Below are positions 8,207 through 15,437 of a stretch of 30,910 bases of DNA, piece by piece. The notes below the pieces were generated by a model. That model did no database searches and was not told the DNA's origin. It worked only from the letters and a program-made list of their open reading frames with translations. Numbering within the stretch: position 1 is the stretch's first letter; each line of letters begins with the position of its first letter. The stretch comes from Mageeibacillus sp. UBA5747 (GTDB lineage: Bacteria; Bacillota; Clostridia; Saccharofermentanales; UBA5734), in the NCBI GenBank assembly GCA_002419145.1, contig DIFN01000041.1:1-30910 (forward strand), given 5' to 3'. Both the position numbers and the translations under genes were made by a program.

Positions 8207-9775
8207 TCATTCAACGAAGGATGTCAGGCGAATGTTTTCGATTCGGTCGGTCCAGCCCAAGGCCGTCCTGGCCAAAGGATGGGCATTAGGATTTAACGTC
8301 AGCTGGGACAAACGCTGGCAAAAAAAGAGCACCCGGTCCTGACTGGCTCCTGGCAAAGCATTGGCTTGCCCGCTCGAGCCGCTGTCGGATGTATCGGATA
8401 ACAAGATGGTACCTGCTGGTAATTTTCCGTTAGCTGGCGCGGGGATCACCATCAAATCATAACGCTTTTCCAAAGCCAGACTGGCCAATTCAGGCCAATC
8501 CAATGGTTCAAAAGTGATTTCAAGTCCCAGGTTTGCCAACACAGCCAGACTAGCCCGGGCATCGCTGAGATATCCTGCTGCACTGGAGTCGTCGATTCCG
8601 CGATAATACGGACAGGACAGGGGCTCGCTGCCAAGACTGGCAAGGAGGAGATCTGACTGCTCTGTCTGGAGATCGTGACCCGCCAGAGCCTCCAGCAGAG
8701 CATCTGGAAGTCCTGGTTCGCTGAGGCGGCTGGAAGCACTGCCAGTCCGGTTGACCAGCACATAGGCAGACGTTTGCTGGTATACCACCGTACCATAGCC
8801 GGGAAGGCTATCCAGCCGTTCTCGACTGCGGTCATTCCAGGCACATGAGGTGATGTCGATGGCGCCGGCCTGGAGCAGGTCGAACTGGTCGGTGGAATCG
8901 ATCAGGCGGAATTCGATTGTGGTCACTTCGCCGGCAAAACCGCGGCGCAGTTCGAGCGTGGCATGGCCATCCGAAAGATCTCGCAGCTGGTAAGGACCGC
9001 TGCCATCGGGCCAGGGGGAATTCTGGCCCAGTTCAAAAACGCGGTCGAGATCAACTGGATAACTGCTCGCGTGGAGAATCCCGACGGTGAACCAGGCCGG
9101 GTCTGGTTCCATGACCCAGTCGGCCAGCTGGAAAGTGACATGGTGCTGATCAACGGCTGTAACAGCGCTGATCGCTGCCAAGTGGGCTTTCAAAGGCCCC
9201 TCATAGGTTGCGGACAGAATCAGCTGGTAGGTCCAGGCCACATCAGAAGCGGTGAGAACACTGCCATCCGTAAAAAAATGGTCATCCCGCAGCGTGAAGG
9301 TCAATAGTCGTGAATCCGGATCAAATGATTGCTCTGCTGCCAGTTCAAAAACAGGTTGCCCATCAGGGTCGATCATCAGCAGCGACTCAAAAATCAGCGC
9401 GGCGGCATCACCCTCGCCCTGATGCCCCAGGTAGAGGGGATTGATCCTTACAATGGGGTTGGAGCAGCCGACAACCAGGTGAGATCCCCGTTCCAAGGCA
9501 GCAGTGGGAATGCCAGCTGGGGAACGCATGCTGGCGAGCCCTGCATCGGACAGATCGACAGACTCTGTCTGAACCGGACTCGTGGCAGAATTTGAGAGGG
9601 TCTCAACTTGCCATTGGCGAACGACAAAGGCTAGTATCAGCAACAACACGAGACCAGCTACCAGGGCAATCCCCAGATAAAGATGCTGGGTGCGTGTCAG
9701 AGGTTCGCGCGGCTGGACAGGCCGGATGCCGGCAGGACTGGGACGCGTCACGAAGGGGGGATGATCAGATTTCAA
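8207..9775 (-). CDS. Membrane-anchored family-5 extracellular solute-binding protein (orphan)
   Basis: The 522-aa product resembles the periplasmic or extracellular binding proteins of peptide and nickel ABC transporters (SBP_bac_5). It has a cytoplasmic N-terminus, one hydrophobic anchor at about residues 31-52, and a linker. The binding domain starts near residue 97 (GCSNPIVRINPLY) and includes the family's signature-like run with FTLRDDHFFTDGSVLTASDVAWTY around residues 155-180. There is no lipobox cysteine at the anchor, so it is held by an uncleaved or signal-anchor helix rather than a lipid. The C-terminal half is shorter than usual for the family. No permease or ATPase gene of an oligopeptide transporter is adjacent. 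The start is TTG, supported by GAGGAG (complement of 9785-9790) 9 nt upstream. Substrate and role are unknown; a sensing role rather than transport is possible. Confidence 0.8.
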   Translation of the reverse strand: MKSDHPPFVTRPSPAGIRPVQPREPLTRTQHLYLGIALVAGLVLLLILAFVVRQWQVETLSNSATSPVQTESVDLSDAGLASMRSPAGIPTAALERGSHLVVGCSNPIVRINPLYLGHQGEGDAAALIFESLLMIDPDGQPVFELAAEQSFDPDSRLLTFTLRDDHFFTDGSVLTASDVAWTYQLILSATYEGPLKAHLAAISAVTAVDQHHVTFQLADWVMEPDPAWFTVGILHASSYPVDLDRVFELGQNSPWPDGSGPYQLRDLSDGHATLELRRGFAGEVTTIEFRLIDSTDQFDLLQAGAIDITSCAWNDRSRERLDSLPGYGTVVYQQTSAYVLVNRTGSASSRLSEPGLPDALLEALAGHDLQTEQSDLLLASLGSEPLSCPYYRGIDDSSAAGYLSDARASLAVLANLGLEITFEPLDWPELASLALEKRYDLMVIPAPANGKLPAGTILLSDTSDSGSSGQANALPGASQDRVLFFCQRLSQLTLNPNAHPLARTALGWTDRIENIRLTSFVE

Positions 9776-9816
9776 CCCGTCTTGCTCCTCAGTTTCAGAA
9801 TGGAATTAATTGTCCC

Positions 9817-9825
9817 ATTATAGCA
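9817..9825 (-). promoter_or_regulatory. Extended -10 promoter element for the solute-binding protein gene
   Basis: Read on the minus strand this is TGCTATAAT, a perfect extended -10 box, about 40 bp before the TTG start. No good -35 box is found 16-18 bp further up, which the extended -10 could compensate for. It diverges from the ctsR promoter. Confidence 0.55.
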
Positions 9826-9857
9826 CAGAGCTGCCCAGGATTCGGTCAGGCCAGGGC

Positions 9858-9885
9858 TTGAAAAAGCGGCAAGTCGGATTATAAT
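9858..9885 (+). promoter_or_regulatory. Sigma-A-type promoter of the ctsR operon
   Basis: TTGAAA (9858-9863), a 16-bp spacer and TATAAT (9880-9885) form a near-consensus promoter. Transcription would begin near 9892, inside the CtsR operator, so bound repressor would block initiation. Confidence 0.8.
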
Positions 9886-9887
9886 AT

Positions 9888-9904
9888 AGTCAAAGATAGT
9901 CAAA
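9888..9904 (+). promoter_or_regulatory. CtsR operator (tandem heptad)
   Basis: AGTCAAA-GAT-AGTCAAA matches the established CtsR consensus of two direct RGTCAAA heptads separated by NAN. It overlaps the predicted transcription start, implying autorepression of ctsR-mcsA-mcsB-clpC, relieved on heat or protein stress. Confidence 0.93.
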
Positions 9905-9949
9905 GTCAGTGCCGTTGCCGTAACTTTTCAGATCAGGAGGTGGTTTGTG

Positions 9950-10417
9950 ATGGCTAAAATCTGTGATCTGGTTGAAACTTTGATCAAGCAACTGATCGAT
10001 CAAAACAACGGCGTGATCGAGATCACCCGCAGTGAACTGGCAGACCGGGTGAACTGCGTGCCATCCCAGATCAACTATGTCCTGTCAACTCGTTTTACCA
10101 ATGGGCAAGGGTATCTGGTAGAGAGTCGGCGCGGAGGCGGAGGCTGGATCCGGATCAGGCGGGTGGCGCTTGATACGCCGACGTGCTACCTCATGCACAC
10201 AATCAATTCCCTAAGCGACCAGATATCTGAGCACCAGGTTGATGTTCTGATTCGCAATTTCCAGGATTATAATATTATCGGACCCGTGGTGGCTCGCGTC
10301 TTACGAGCTGCAACATCCGACCAGGCTTTGCGCATTGTCCAGCCTGATAAGCGCGATCTGGTCCGGATGGCACTGTTTAAAAATGCCCTGGCCAGCCTGG
10401 TTGTTCCGCCGGCCTGA
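9950..10417 (+). CDS. ctsR: CtsR, repressor of class III heat-shock genes
   Basis: CtsR is the dimeric repressor of clp genes; it binds tandem heptads like the one found just upstream. The 155-aa product has the winged helix domain at residues 1-75, including the motif CVPSQINYVLSTRFT and the glycine loop RRGGGG at residues 60-65. That loop senses temperature, and its neighbouring arginine is a known McsB phosphorylation target in Geobacillus. The C-terminal half forms the dimerisation and McsB-contact domain. AGGAGG at 9935-9940 lies 9 nt before ATG 9950. A GTG at 9947 is an alternative start adding one residue. mcsA follows after 21 nt. Confidence 0.97.
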   Translation: MAKICDLVETLIKQLIDQNNGVIEITRSELADRVNCVPSQINYVLSTRFTNGQGYLVESRRGGGGWIRIRRVALDTPTCYLMHTINSLSDQISEHQVDVLIRNFQDYNIIGPVVARVLRAATSDQALRIVQPDKRDLVRMALFKNALASLVVPPA

Positions 10418-10438
10418 GGGCAGCAGGGAGGAAAACAA

Positions 10439-10993
10439 ATGCTGTGTGATCGATGCCACAAACGCGACGCGACCATCCAAGTATCGCAGATTGTCAATGG
10501 CCAGACCGTCGAACATCATCTGTGCGAGGTCTGTGCCAAGGAACTGGGTCTTGAAACCAACATCGAGTCCATGTTTGACAATTTCTTCAATCATTCTGTT
10601 TTTGGATCATCGGTTTTCAATCCGACCGGCGGCATTCCTATTTTTGGCAAACCAGTCCAACGCAACTTGGTCTGTCCGAATTGCGGCCTGACTTTTGACG
10701 AATTCCGCAGTTCTGGTTTATTCGGCTGTGCCAAATGTTATGAGGCCTTTGCTGACCGCCTGGATCCTGTGTTCCGTCGTGTCCAGGGTGGCACCCGCCA
10801 CGTCGGCCACAAGCTTAGGGAAAATCCGCAGATTCAGGAGAAAAAAATCCAGGCCAGCCGGATCGCCGAGTTGCGCAAGGAGCTCTCTGAGGCTGTCAAG
10901 GACGAGAATTATGAAAAAGCTGCCCGGCTGAGGGATGAAATCCACAATCTGGAGTCCCGCGAATCGGATCAGGAAGGGAGCGGTAAAGAATGA
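10439..10993 (+). CDS. mcsA: McsA, zinc-binding activator of the McsB arginine kinase
   Basis: McsA binds and activates McsB and helps hold CtsR. The 184-aa protein has four CxxC pairs: C3/C6, C29/C32, C79/C82 and C97/C100, making two zinc-ribbon modules. A UVR motif, a short helical hairpin rich in Glu and Lys, occupies about residues 143-172 and is known to mediate contacts with McsB and ClpC. GGGAGG at 10426-10431 sits 7 nt before the ATG. The stop codon overlaps the mcsB start in ATGA, pointing to translational coupling and balanced production of the two partners. Confidence 0.96.
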   Translation: MLCDRCHKRDATIQVSQIVNGQTVEHHLCEVCAKELGLETNIESMFDNFFNHSVFGSSVFNPTGGIPIFGKPVQRNLVCPNCGLTFDEFRSSGLFGCAKCYEAFADRLDPVFRRVQGGTRHVGHKLRENPQIQEKKIQASRIAELRKELSEAVKDENYEKAARLRDEIHNLESRESDQEGSGKE

Positions 10994-12015
10994 GCTGGTA
11001 CATTGACAATGGCCCGGAAAGTGACGTCATCATTTCCAGCCGGATTCGCCTGGCCAGGAATCTGGTCGAATACCCTTTCCCACATCGGATGGATACCGGT
11101 CAAGCTGCAAAGGCAGCCGATGAGATTGTCACCGCCTTCTTGGGCGATGACCCTGAACGGCATCGTGCTTTCCTGACCATTGATCTCGACACCTTGGGCG
11201 ATATCGACCGTCTGGCGCTGGTGGAGAAACATCTGGTCAGTGAGGACTTGGCCCGTCCGGGCAAGAATCACCGCGTGATTATCAGCCGGGATGAGTCGTT
11301 GTCGATCATGATCCATGAAGAAGACCACATCCGGATCCAGGCCATGCACGCCGGACTCGACCTGAACGGCTGCTACGCCCTGGCATCGGATGCCTCGCGA
11401 CTTTTTGAAGAGAAACTTGGCGTGGCCTACAATGAAACCTACGGGTTTCTCACCTCTTGTCCGACGAATACCGGCACCGGGATGAGGGCTTCAGCCATGG
11501 CCCATTTGCCAGGCCTGGTGATGACGGGCAAGATCCGGACCATCGTGGACAGCCTGAGCAAAATGAGCTTTGCCGTCCGGGGCTACTACGGTGAGGGGAG
11601 CAAGAGTCAGGGCAACATTTTCCAGATTTCCAACCAGCTGACTTTGGGACTGTCTGAAGAAGATCTGATCACCGATCTCAAGCGCATTCTGGGCCAGGTG
11701 ATCGAGCAGGAAAGAAAAGCCAGGCAATCCTTGGTCCAGACGCGCCGCCTGTTTGTCGAAGACAAGATTATGCGCTCCTTTGGGTTGCTGCAGCAGGCCC
11801 GTCTGGTTTCTGCTGAGGAAGCCCTGGGATTGATATCCGACCTGCGGCTAGGCTTGTCCCTCGGTTTGGTGCAAGGTTTTGCCGACGCCGACATCAATCG
11901 CCTGGTGGCCTCGCTGGGGCCAGCCAGTATCCAGAAAAGCCATGGCCAGTTGATGAATCCAGAAGAAAGAGACGCCGCACGGGCTAAGGCCATTCGCAGC
12001 CTGTTCGGAAAATAA
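10990..12015 (+). CDS. mcsB: McsB, protein arginine kinase
   Basis: McsB transfers phosphate from ATP to arginine residues of CtsR and of misfolded proteins, marking them for ClpC-ClpP. The 341-aa product belongs to the phosphagen kinase fold. Visible landmarks are SSRIRLARN (ATP-contact arginines, residues 16-24), the catalytic-base stretch HEEDH (109-113, with E110/E111), and the active-site cysteine C157 in TSCPTNTGTGMRAS. The C-terminal RDxxRA motif (R327, D328, R331, A332) is the phospho-arginine-binding pocket used for allosteric activation. All key residues are present, so it should be an active kinase. A GGGAG site inside mcsA serves as its ribosome binding site. Confidence 0.97.
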   Translation: MSWYIDNGPESDVIISSRIRLARNLVEYPFPHRMDTGQAAKAADEIVTAFLGDDPERHRAFLTIDLDTLGDIDRLALVEKHLVSEDLARPGKNHRVIISRDESLSIMIHEEDHIRIQAMHAGLDLNGCYALASDASRLFEEKLGVAYNETYGFLTSCPTNTGTGMRASAMAHLPGLVMTGKIRTIVDSLSKMSFAVRGYYGEGSKSQGNIFQISNQLTLGLSEEDLITDLKRILGQVIEQERKARQSLVQTRRLFVEDKIMRSFGLLQQARLVSAEEALGLISDLRLGLSLGLVQGFADADINRLVASLGPASIQKSHGQLMNPEERDAARAKAIRSLFGK

Positions 12016-12030
12016 TGGAGGTTAGAAGAC

Positions 12031-14733
12031 ATGATGATGCGATTTTCCGAACGGATGGGTGCCGTGCTGGGCACCGCTTACCAATTATCCCAGGCTTACA
12101 AACTAAGCTATATCGGCACCGAACATTTGCTGGCCGGCCTGATGGCAGAGAACAGCGGGGCCTGCTATGAAGCTCTGGTTTCCGGCGGCCTGAATGCAGA
12201 TATCATCCGGGAAGCCCTGATCCAGCTCACCGGCCGTGAGCCTGAGGAGGTCGAACTCAAGGGCGAAATCGACGGTGACAAGATCATGAATATGTTCACA
12301 CCCCGCACCCGCCGAGTGGTCGATCTGGCTGCGATAGCCGCCCGCAACCACCCAGGCGCAGCGGCCAATGTGATTGAGCCGGAACACCTGCTGCTCGGGA
12401 TTCTCAACGAAGGTGAAAGCGTTGCCATGCGCATCCTCAAGTCAGCTAATGTTGACATCAAAGCCTTGGCCCGCCAAGTGACCGAGGCTTTGGCTGAAAT
12501 GGCTTCCGGCAGCACCCATGATGGCGATGAATCTGGCCCGCAGTCGCTGGGCGGTCAAGCTTCGCAGGGTGATGCCGATCTGGATGAAATCAACGCCACT
12601 TTGCGCGGTGATGGTGACAAAGCTGGCAAAAGCAAGAAAAAATCAAACACGCCGAACCTCGACAAATTCAGCCGTGATCTGACCCAGATGGCCCGGGACG
12701 GTAAGTTTGATCCGATCATCGGCCGCCAGGAGGAAATGGACCGCGTCATGCAGATTCTGTGCCGCCGGACTAAGAACAACCCATGCCTGATCGGCGAACC
12801 GGGCGTCGGTAAATCCGCCATCGCCGAGGGCCTGGCTCAACGGATCATTGCGGGTACCATCCCCGAGCCACTGCAAGGCAAGCGCATCGTTTCGCTCGAC
12901 ATGGCAGGCATGCTGGCCGGCAGCAAATATCGCGGTGAGTTCGAAGAACGCTTGAAAAAAGGCCTTGAAGAGGCTATCAACAGCGAAAATGTCATCCTCT
13001 TCATCGATGAACTGCACACCATCATCGGAGCTGGCAGTGCCGAAGGTGCCATGGATGCTGCTAATATTTTGAAGCCCATGCTTTCCCGCGGTGAACTCCA
13101 GATCATCGGCGCTACGACGATCGATGAATACAGGAAGTACATCGAAAAAGACAAGGCGCTGGAACGGCGCTTCCAGCCGGTCACGGTTGGAGAGCCAACT
13201 CCTGAGGAGACCATCCTGATCCTCAAGGGCCTGCGAGATAAGTATGAAGCGCACCACAATGTCCGGATTACCGACGAGGCACTCGAGACAGCTGTCACAC
13301 TTTCAACCCGCTACATTCCGGACCGTTTCCTGCCGGATAAGGCCATCGACTTGATTGATGAAGCTGCGTCCAAGCTGCGTCTGTCCAGAAGCAGCCGGCC
13401 GGAGAGCATGGCTGAGCTGGAAAAGAAACTGGCCGAGTTGGCTGAGCGCAAAAAAGAGGCGGCCGAACGCGAAGCTTTTGAGGAAGCTGCAATGTTGCGC
13501 AAGGAAGAGTTGGCGCTTCAAGCCGAAATTGAACAGAAAAAGGCCCGCTTCGAGCAGGAAGAACGCGAAATCCATCGGGTCCTGCATGCGGACATGATCG
13601 CTGATGTGGTTGCCTCCTGGACCAAGATTCCGGTCCGCAAACTGACGGAGGACGACAATGAGAAGCTCAAAAATCTCGAGGCTGAAATCAGCAAACGGGT
13701 CATCGGCCAGGATGCTGCTGTCCACTCCGTAGCCAAGGCAATCCGCCGCGGCCGCCTCGGCCTCAAGGACCCCAAGCGCCCGACCGGCTCCTTCATTTTC
13801 CTCGGCACCACCGGTGTTGGCAAAACCGAACTGGCTCGGGCTTTGGCCGAGGTCATGTTTGGCGATGAAAATGCCATGATCCGGATCGATATGTCCGAAT
13901 TCATGGAGAAATTCGACGTGTCCAAGCTGATCGGATCTCCGCCTGGCTATGTTGGCTATGAAGAAGGTGGCCAACTGACTGAAAAAGTCCGCCGCCGGCC
14001 CTACTCGGTGGTTTTGTTCGACGAAATCGAAAAAGCTCACCCAGATGTGTTCAACACCCTGCTCCAGATCCTGGAGGACGGCCGCCTGACCGATGGCCAG
14101 GGCCGCACCATCAATTTCCGCAATACAATCATCATCATGACCTCTAACATTGGGGCTCGCCTGCTGACCTCCTCAGCCGGCCGCCGGATCGGGTTCGATG
14201 TCGCTGGTGGCAAAGCTGATGACGACAAGGAAAACGGCCATCTTTACGGCGGAAAAACCTACAGCGAAGCTCGCCAGCTGGTCATGGACGAACTCAAGAA
14301 AACCTTCAACCCGGAATTCATCAACCGTGTCGACGAGATCATTTTCTTCCACATGCTGGGCCGGGATGACATGCTCAAAATCGTTGATATTATGCTCCAG
14401 GGTTTGCACAAGCGAATTGCCGAGGTCGGACTCGAGATTTCGGTCACTGATGCAGCCAAAAAACTGCTCGCCGAAAAAGGCTATGACCCGATGTATGGTG
14501 CGCGGCCTTTGCGCCGCATGATCCAGTCGATGGTCGAAGACCAATTCTCCGAAGCCATGCTGGACGGTATCGTCCACGCAGGCGGCAGGGCGATCGTCGA
14601 TGCCGAAGACGACAAGATCGTCATCCGGGGGGATGAATCCGCATCACAACTGCCTGTCCAGTCCGAAACAAGCGAACCGGCTTCCTCTCCATCAGGCAAT
14701 GCGCCGGCAGCACCGGCAAGCGGTCAACCCTGA
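12031..14733 (+). CDS. clpC: ClpC, AAA+ unfoldase of the ClpCP protease
   Basis: ClpC unfolds phospho-arginine-tagged and adaptor-bound proteins and feeds them to ClpP. The 900-aa protein has the double Clp N-domain (about residues 3-145), a flexible linker, and the first AAA+ module with Walker A around K261 and Walker B D326/E327. A coiled-coil middle domain with a UVR-like EEAAMLRKEEL stretch lies near 445-500. The second AAA+ module has Walker A around K598 and Walker B D664/E665, followed by the D2-small domain. The last 25 residues are a Pro/Ala/Ser-rich tail not typical of B. subtilis ClpC (810 aa), and the linker after the N-domain is also long. GGAGGT at 12017-12022 supports the first of three tandem ATG codons. 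The stop overlaps the next start as TGATG. Confidence 0.97.
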   Translation: MMMRFSERMGAVLGTAYQLSQAYKLSYIGTEHLLAGLMAENSGACYEALVSGGLNADIIREALIQLTGREPEEVELKGEIDGDKIMNMFTPRTRRVVDLAAIAARNHPGAAANVIEPEHLLLGILNEGESVAMRILKSANVDIKALARQVTEALAEMASGSTHDGDESGPQSLGGQASQGDADLDEINATLRGDGDKAGKSKKKSNTPNLDKFSRDLTQMARDGKFDPIIGRQEEMDRVMQILCRRTKNNPCLIGEPGVGKSAIAEGLAQRIIAGTIPEPLQGKRIVSLDMAGMLAGSKYRGEFEERLKKGLEEAINSENVILFIDELHTIIGAGSAEGAMDAANILKPMLSRGELQIIGATTIDEYRKYIEKDKALERRFQPVTVGEPTPEETILILKGLRDKYEAHHNVRITDEALETAVTLSTRYIPDRFLPDKAIDLIDEAASKLRLSRSSRPESMAELEKKLAELAERKKEAAEREAFEEAAMLRKEELALQAEIEQKKARFEQEEREIHRVLHADMIADVVASWTKIPVRKLTEDDNEKLKNLEAEISKRVIGQDAAVHSVAKAIRRGRLGLKDPKRPTGSFIFLGTTGVGKTELARALAEVMFGDENAMIRIDMSEFMEKFDVSKLIGSPPGYVGYEEGGQLTEKVRRRPYSVVLFDEIEKAHPDVFNTLLQILEDGRLTDGQGRTINFRNTIIIMTSNIGARLLTSSAGRRIGFDVAGGKADDDKENGHLYGGKTYSEARQLVMDELKKTFNPEFINRVDEIIFFHMLGRDDMLKIVDIMLQGLHKRIAEVGLEISVTDAAKKLLAEKGYDPMYGARPLRRMIQSMVEDQFSEAMLDGIVHAGGRAIVDAEDDKIVIRGDESASQLPVQSETSEPASSPSGNAPAAPASGQP

Positions 14734-15437
14734 TGAATCTGGAGACTTCGTTTCACCAGGTCCTGGCCCAATGCCCGGTCTGTTTCAATGAAGAAACCTT
14801 GACCATCTGGGATATGATCGATGCCAGCACAGATCCAGATCTGAGAGAAAAGCTTTTGCGCAAGACACTGCAATCGCTGGACTGTCGCAACTGTGGCCAC
14901 GCGACCCTGATTGCGTCACCTTTGACTTATCTGGATCCAGACCATGGTCTGATCATCGAATGTAGGCCCGATCTCAGCCCGGCTGAATTGAAAAGCCGAC
15001 TCGACCAGCTCCGGCAAGAACCGGAGCTGGTCGAAGGGCTCGCCGGTGATTCTTGCCTGCGCCTTGTGGCTTCGATGAATGATTTGATCGAGAAAATCCA
15101 TGCTCGTGAGCAGAAACTCGACGACCGGGTGCTGGAGATCGTCAAACTGGCCGTGCTCAGGCATGGCACGGCTGAAACTGCGATCGAGGAGTTGCGTTTT
15201 GTCCGGGCGATCGCAGATGAACTTCATTTTGTCCTCAGGAACAACGACGGCTGGTTCCAATATGCCTTGCCTGGCCAAGCCTACGACAACGCCGCTCAGC
15301 TCCTCGACCGGCTGATCGATACAGGCCTGCTACCCGAACTCGAGGATGAAGCAGGATTCCTGCTCGTGGACCAGGCCTATGCAGCCCGCTGTCTCGATGC
15401 CTTCACAGCGGTACAGACTGCTCCAGGAGAAGTGTAA
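14733..15437 (+). CDS. CpXC-domain zinc-binding protein of unknown function
   Basis: The 234-aa product starts with two CPVC/CRNC-type cysteine pairs (C14/C17 and C51/C54) separated by a mostly helical insert. This is the layout of the CpXC domain (about residues 8-130), thought to bind a metal. The rest is helical without membrane segments or a recognised catalytic motif. Its start ATG overlaps the clpC stop codon by one base (TGATG), so translation is probably coupled to clpC and the gene falls under CtsR control. That suggests a role in stress or protein quality control, but this is inference from position only. A 14-bp perfect inverted repeat lies inside the gene at 15001-15034. Its last 35 bp overlap the 3' end of the convergent zinc-ribbon membrane protein gene. 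Confidence 0.8.
   Translation: MNLETSFHQVLAQCPVCFNEETLTIWDMIDASTDPDLREKLLRKTLQSLDCRNCGHATLIASPLTYLDPDHGLIIECRPDLSPAELKSRLDQLRQEPELVEGLAGDSCLRLVASMNDLIEKIHAREQKLDDRVLEIVKLAVLRHGTAETAIEELRFVRAIADELHFVLRNNDGWFQYALPGQAYDNAAQLLDRLIDTGLLPELEDEAGFLLVDQAYAARCLDAFTAVQTAPGEV
15001..15034. repeat. 14-bp perfect inverted repeat inside the CpXC gene
   Basis: TCGACCAGCTCCGG (15001-15014) and CCGGAGCTGGTCGA (15021-15034) are exact reverse complements separated by the 6-nt loop CAAGAA. The stem would be very stable in RNA. No T run follows on either strand, so it is not a standard terminator. It is translated as part of the segment LDQLRQEPELVEG. Confidence 0.9.
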
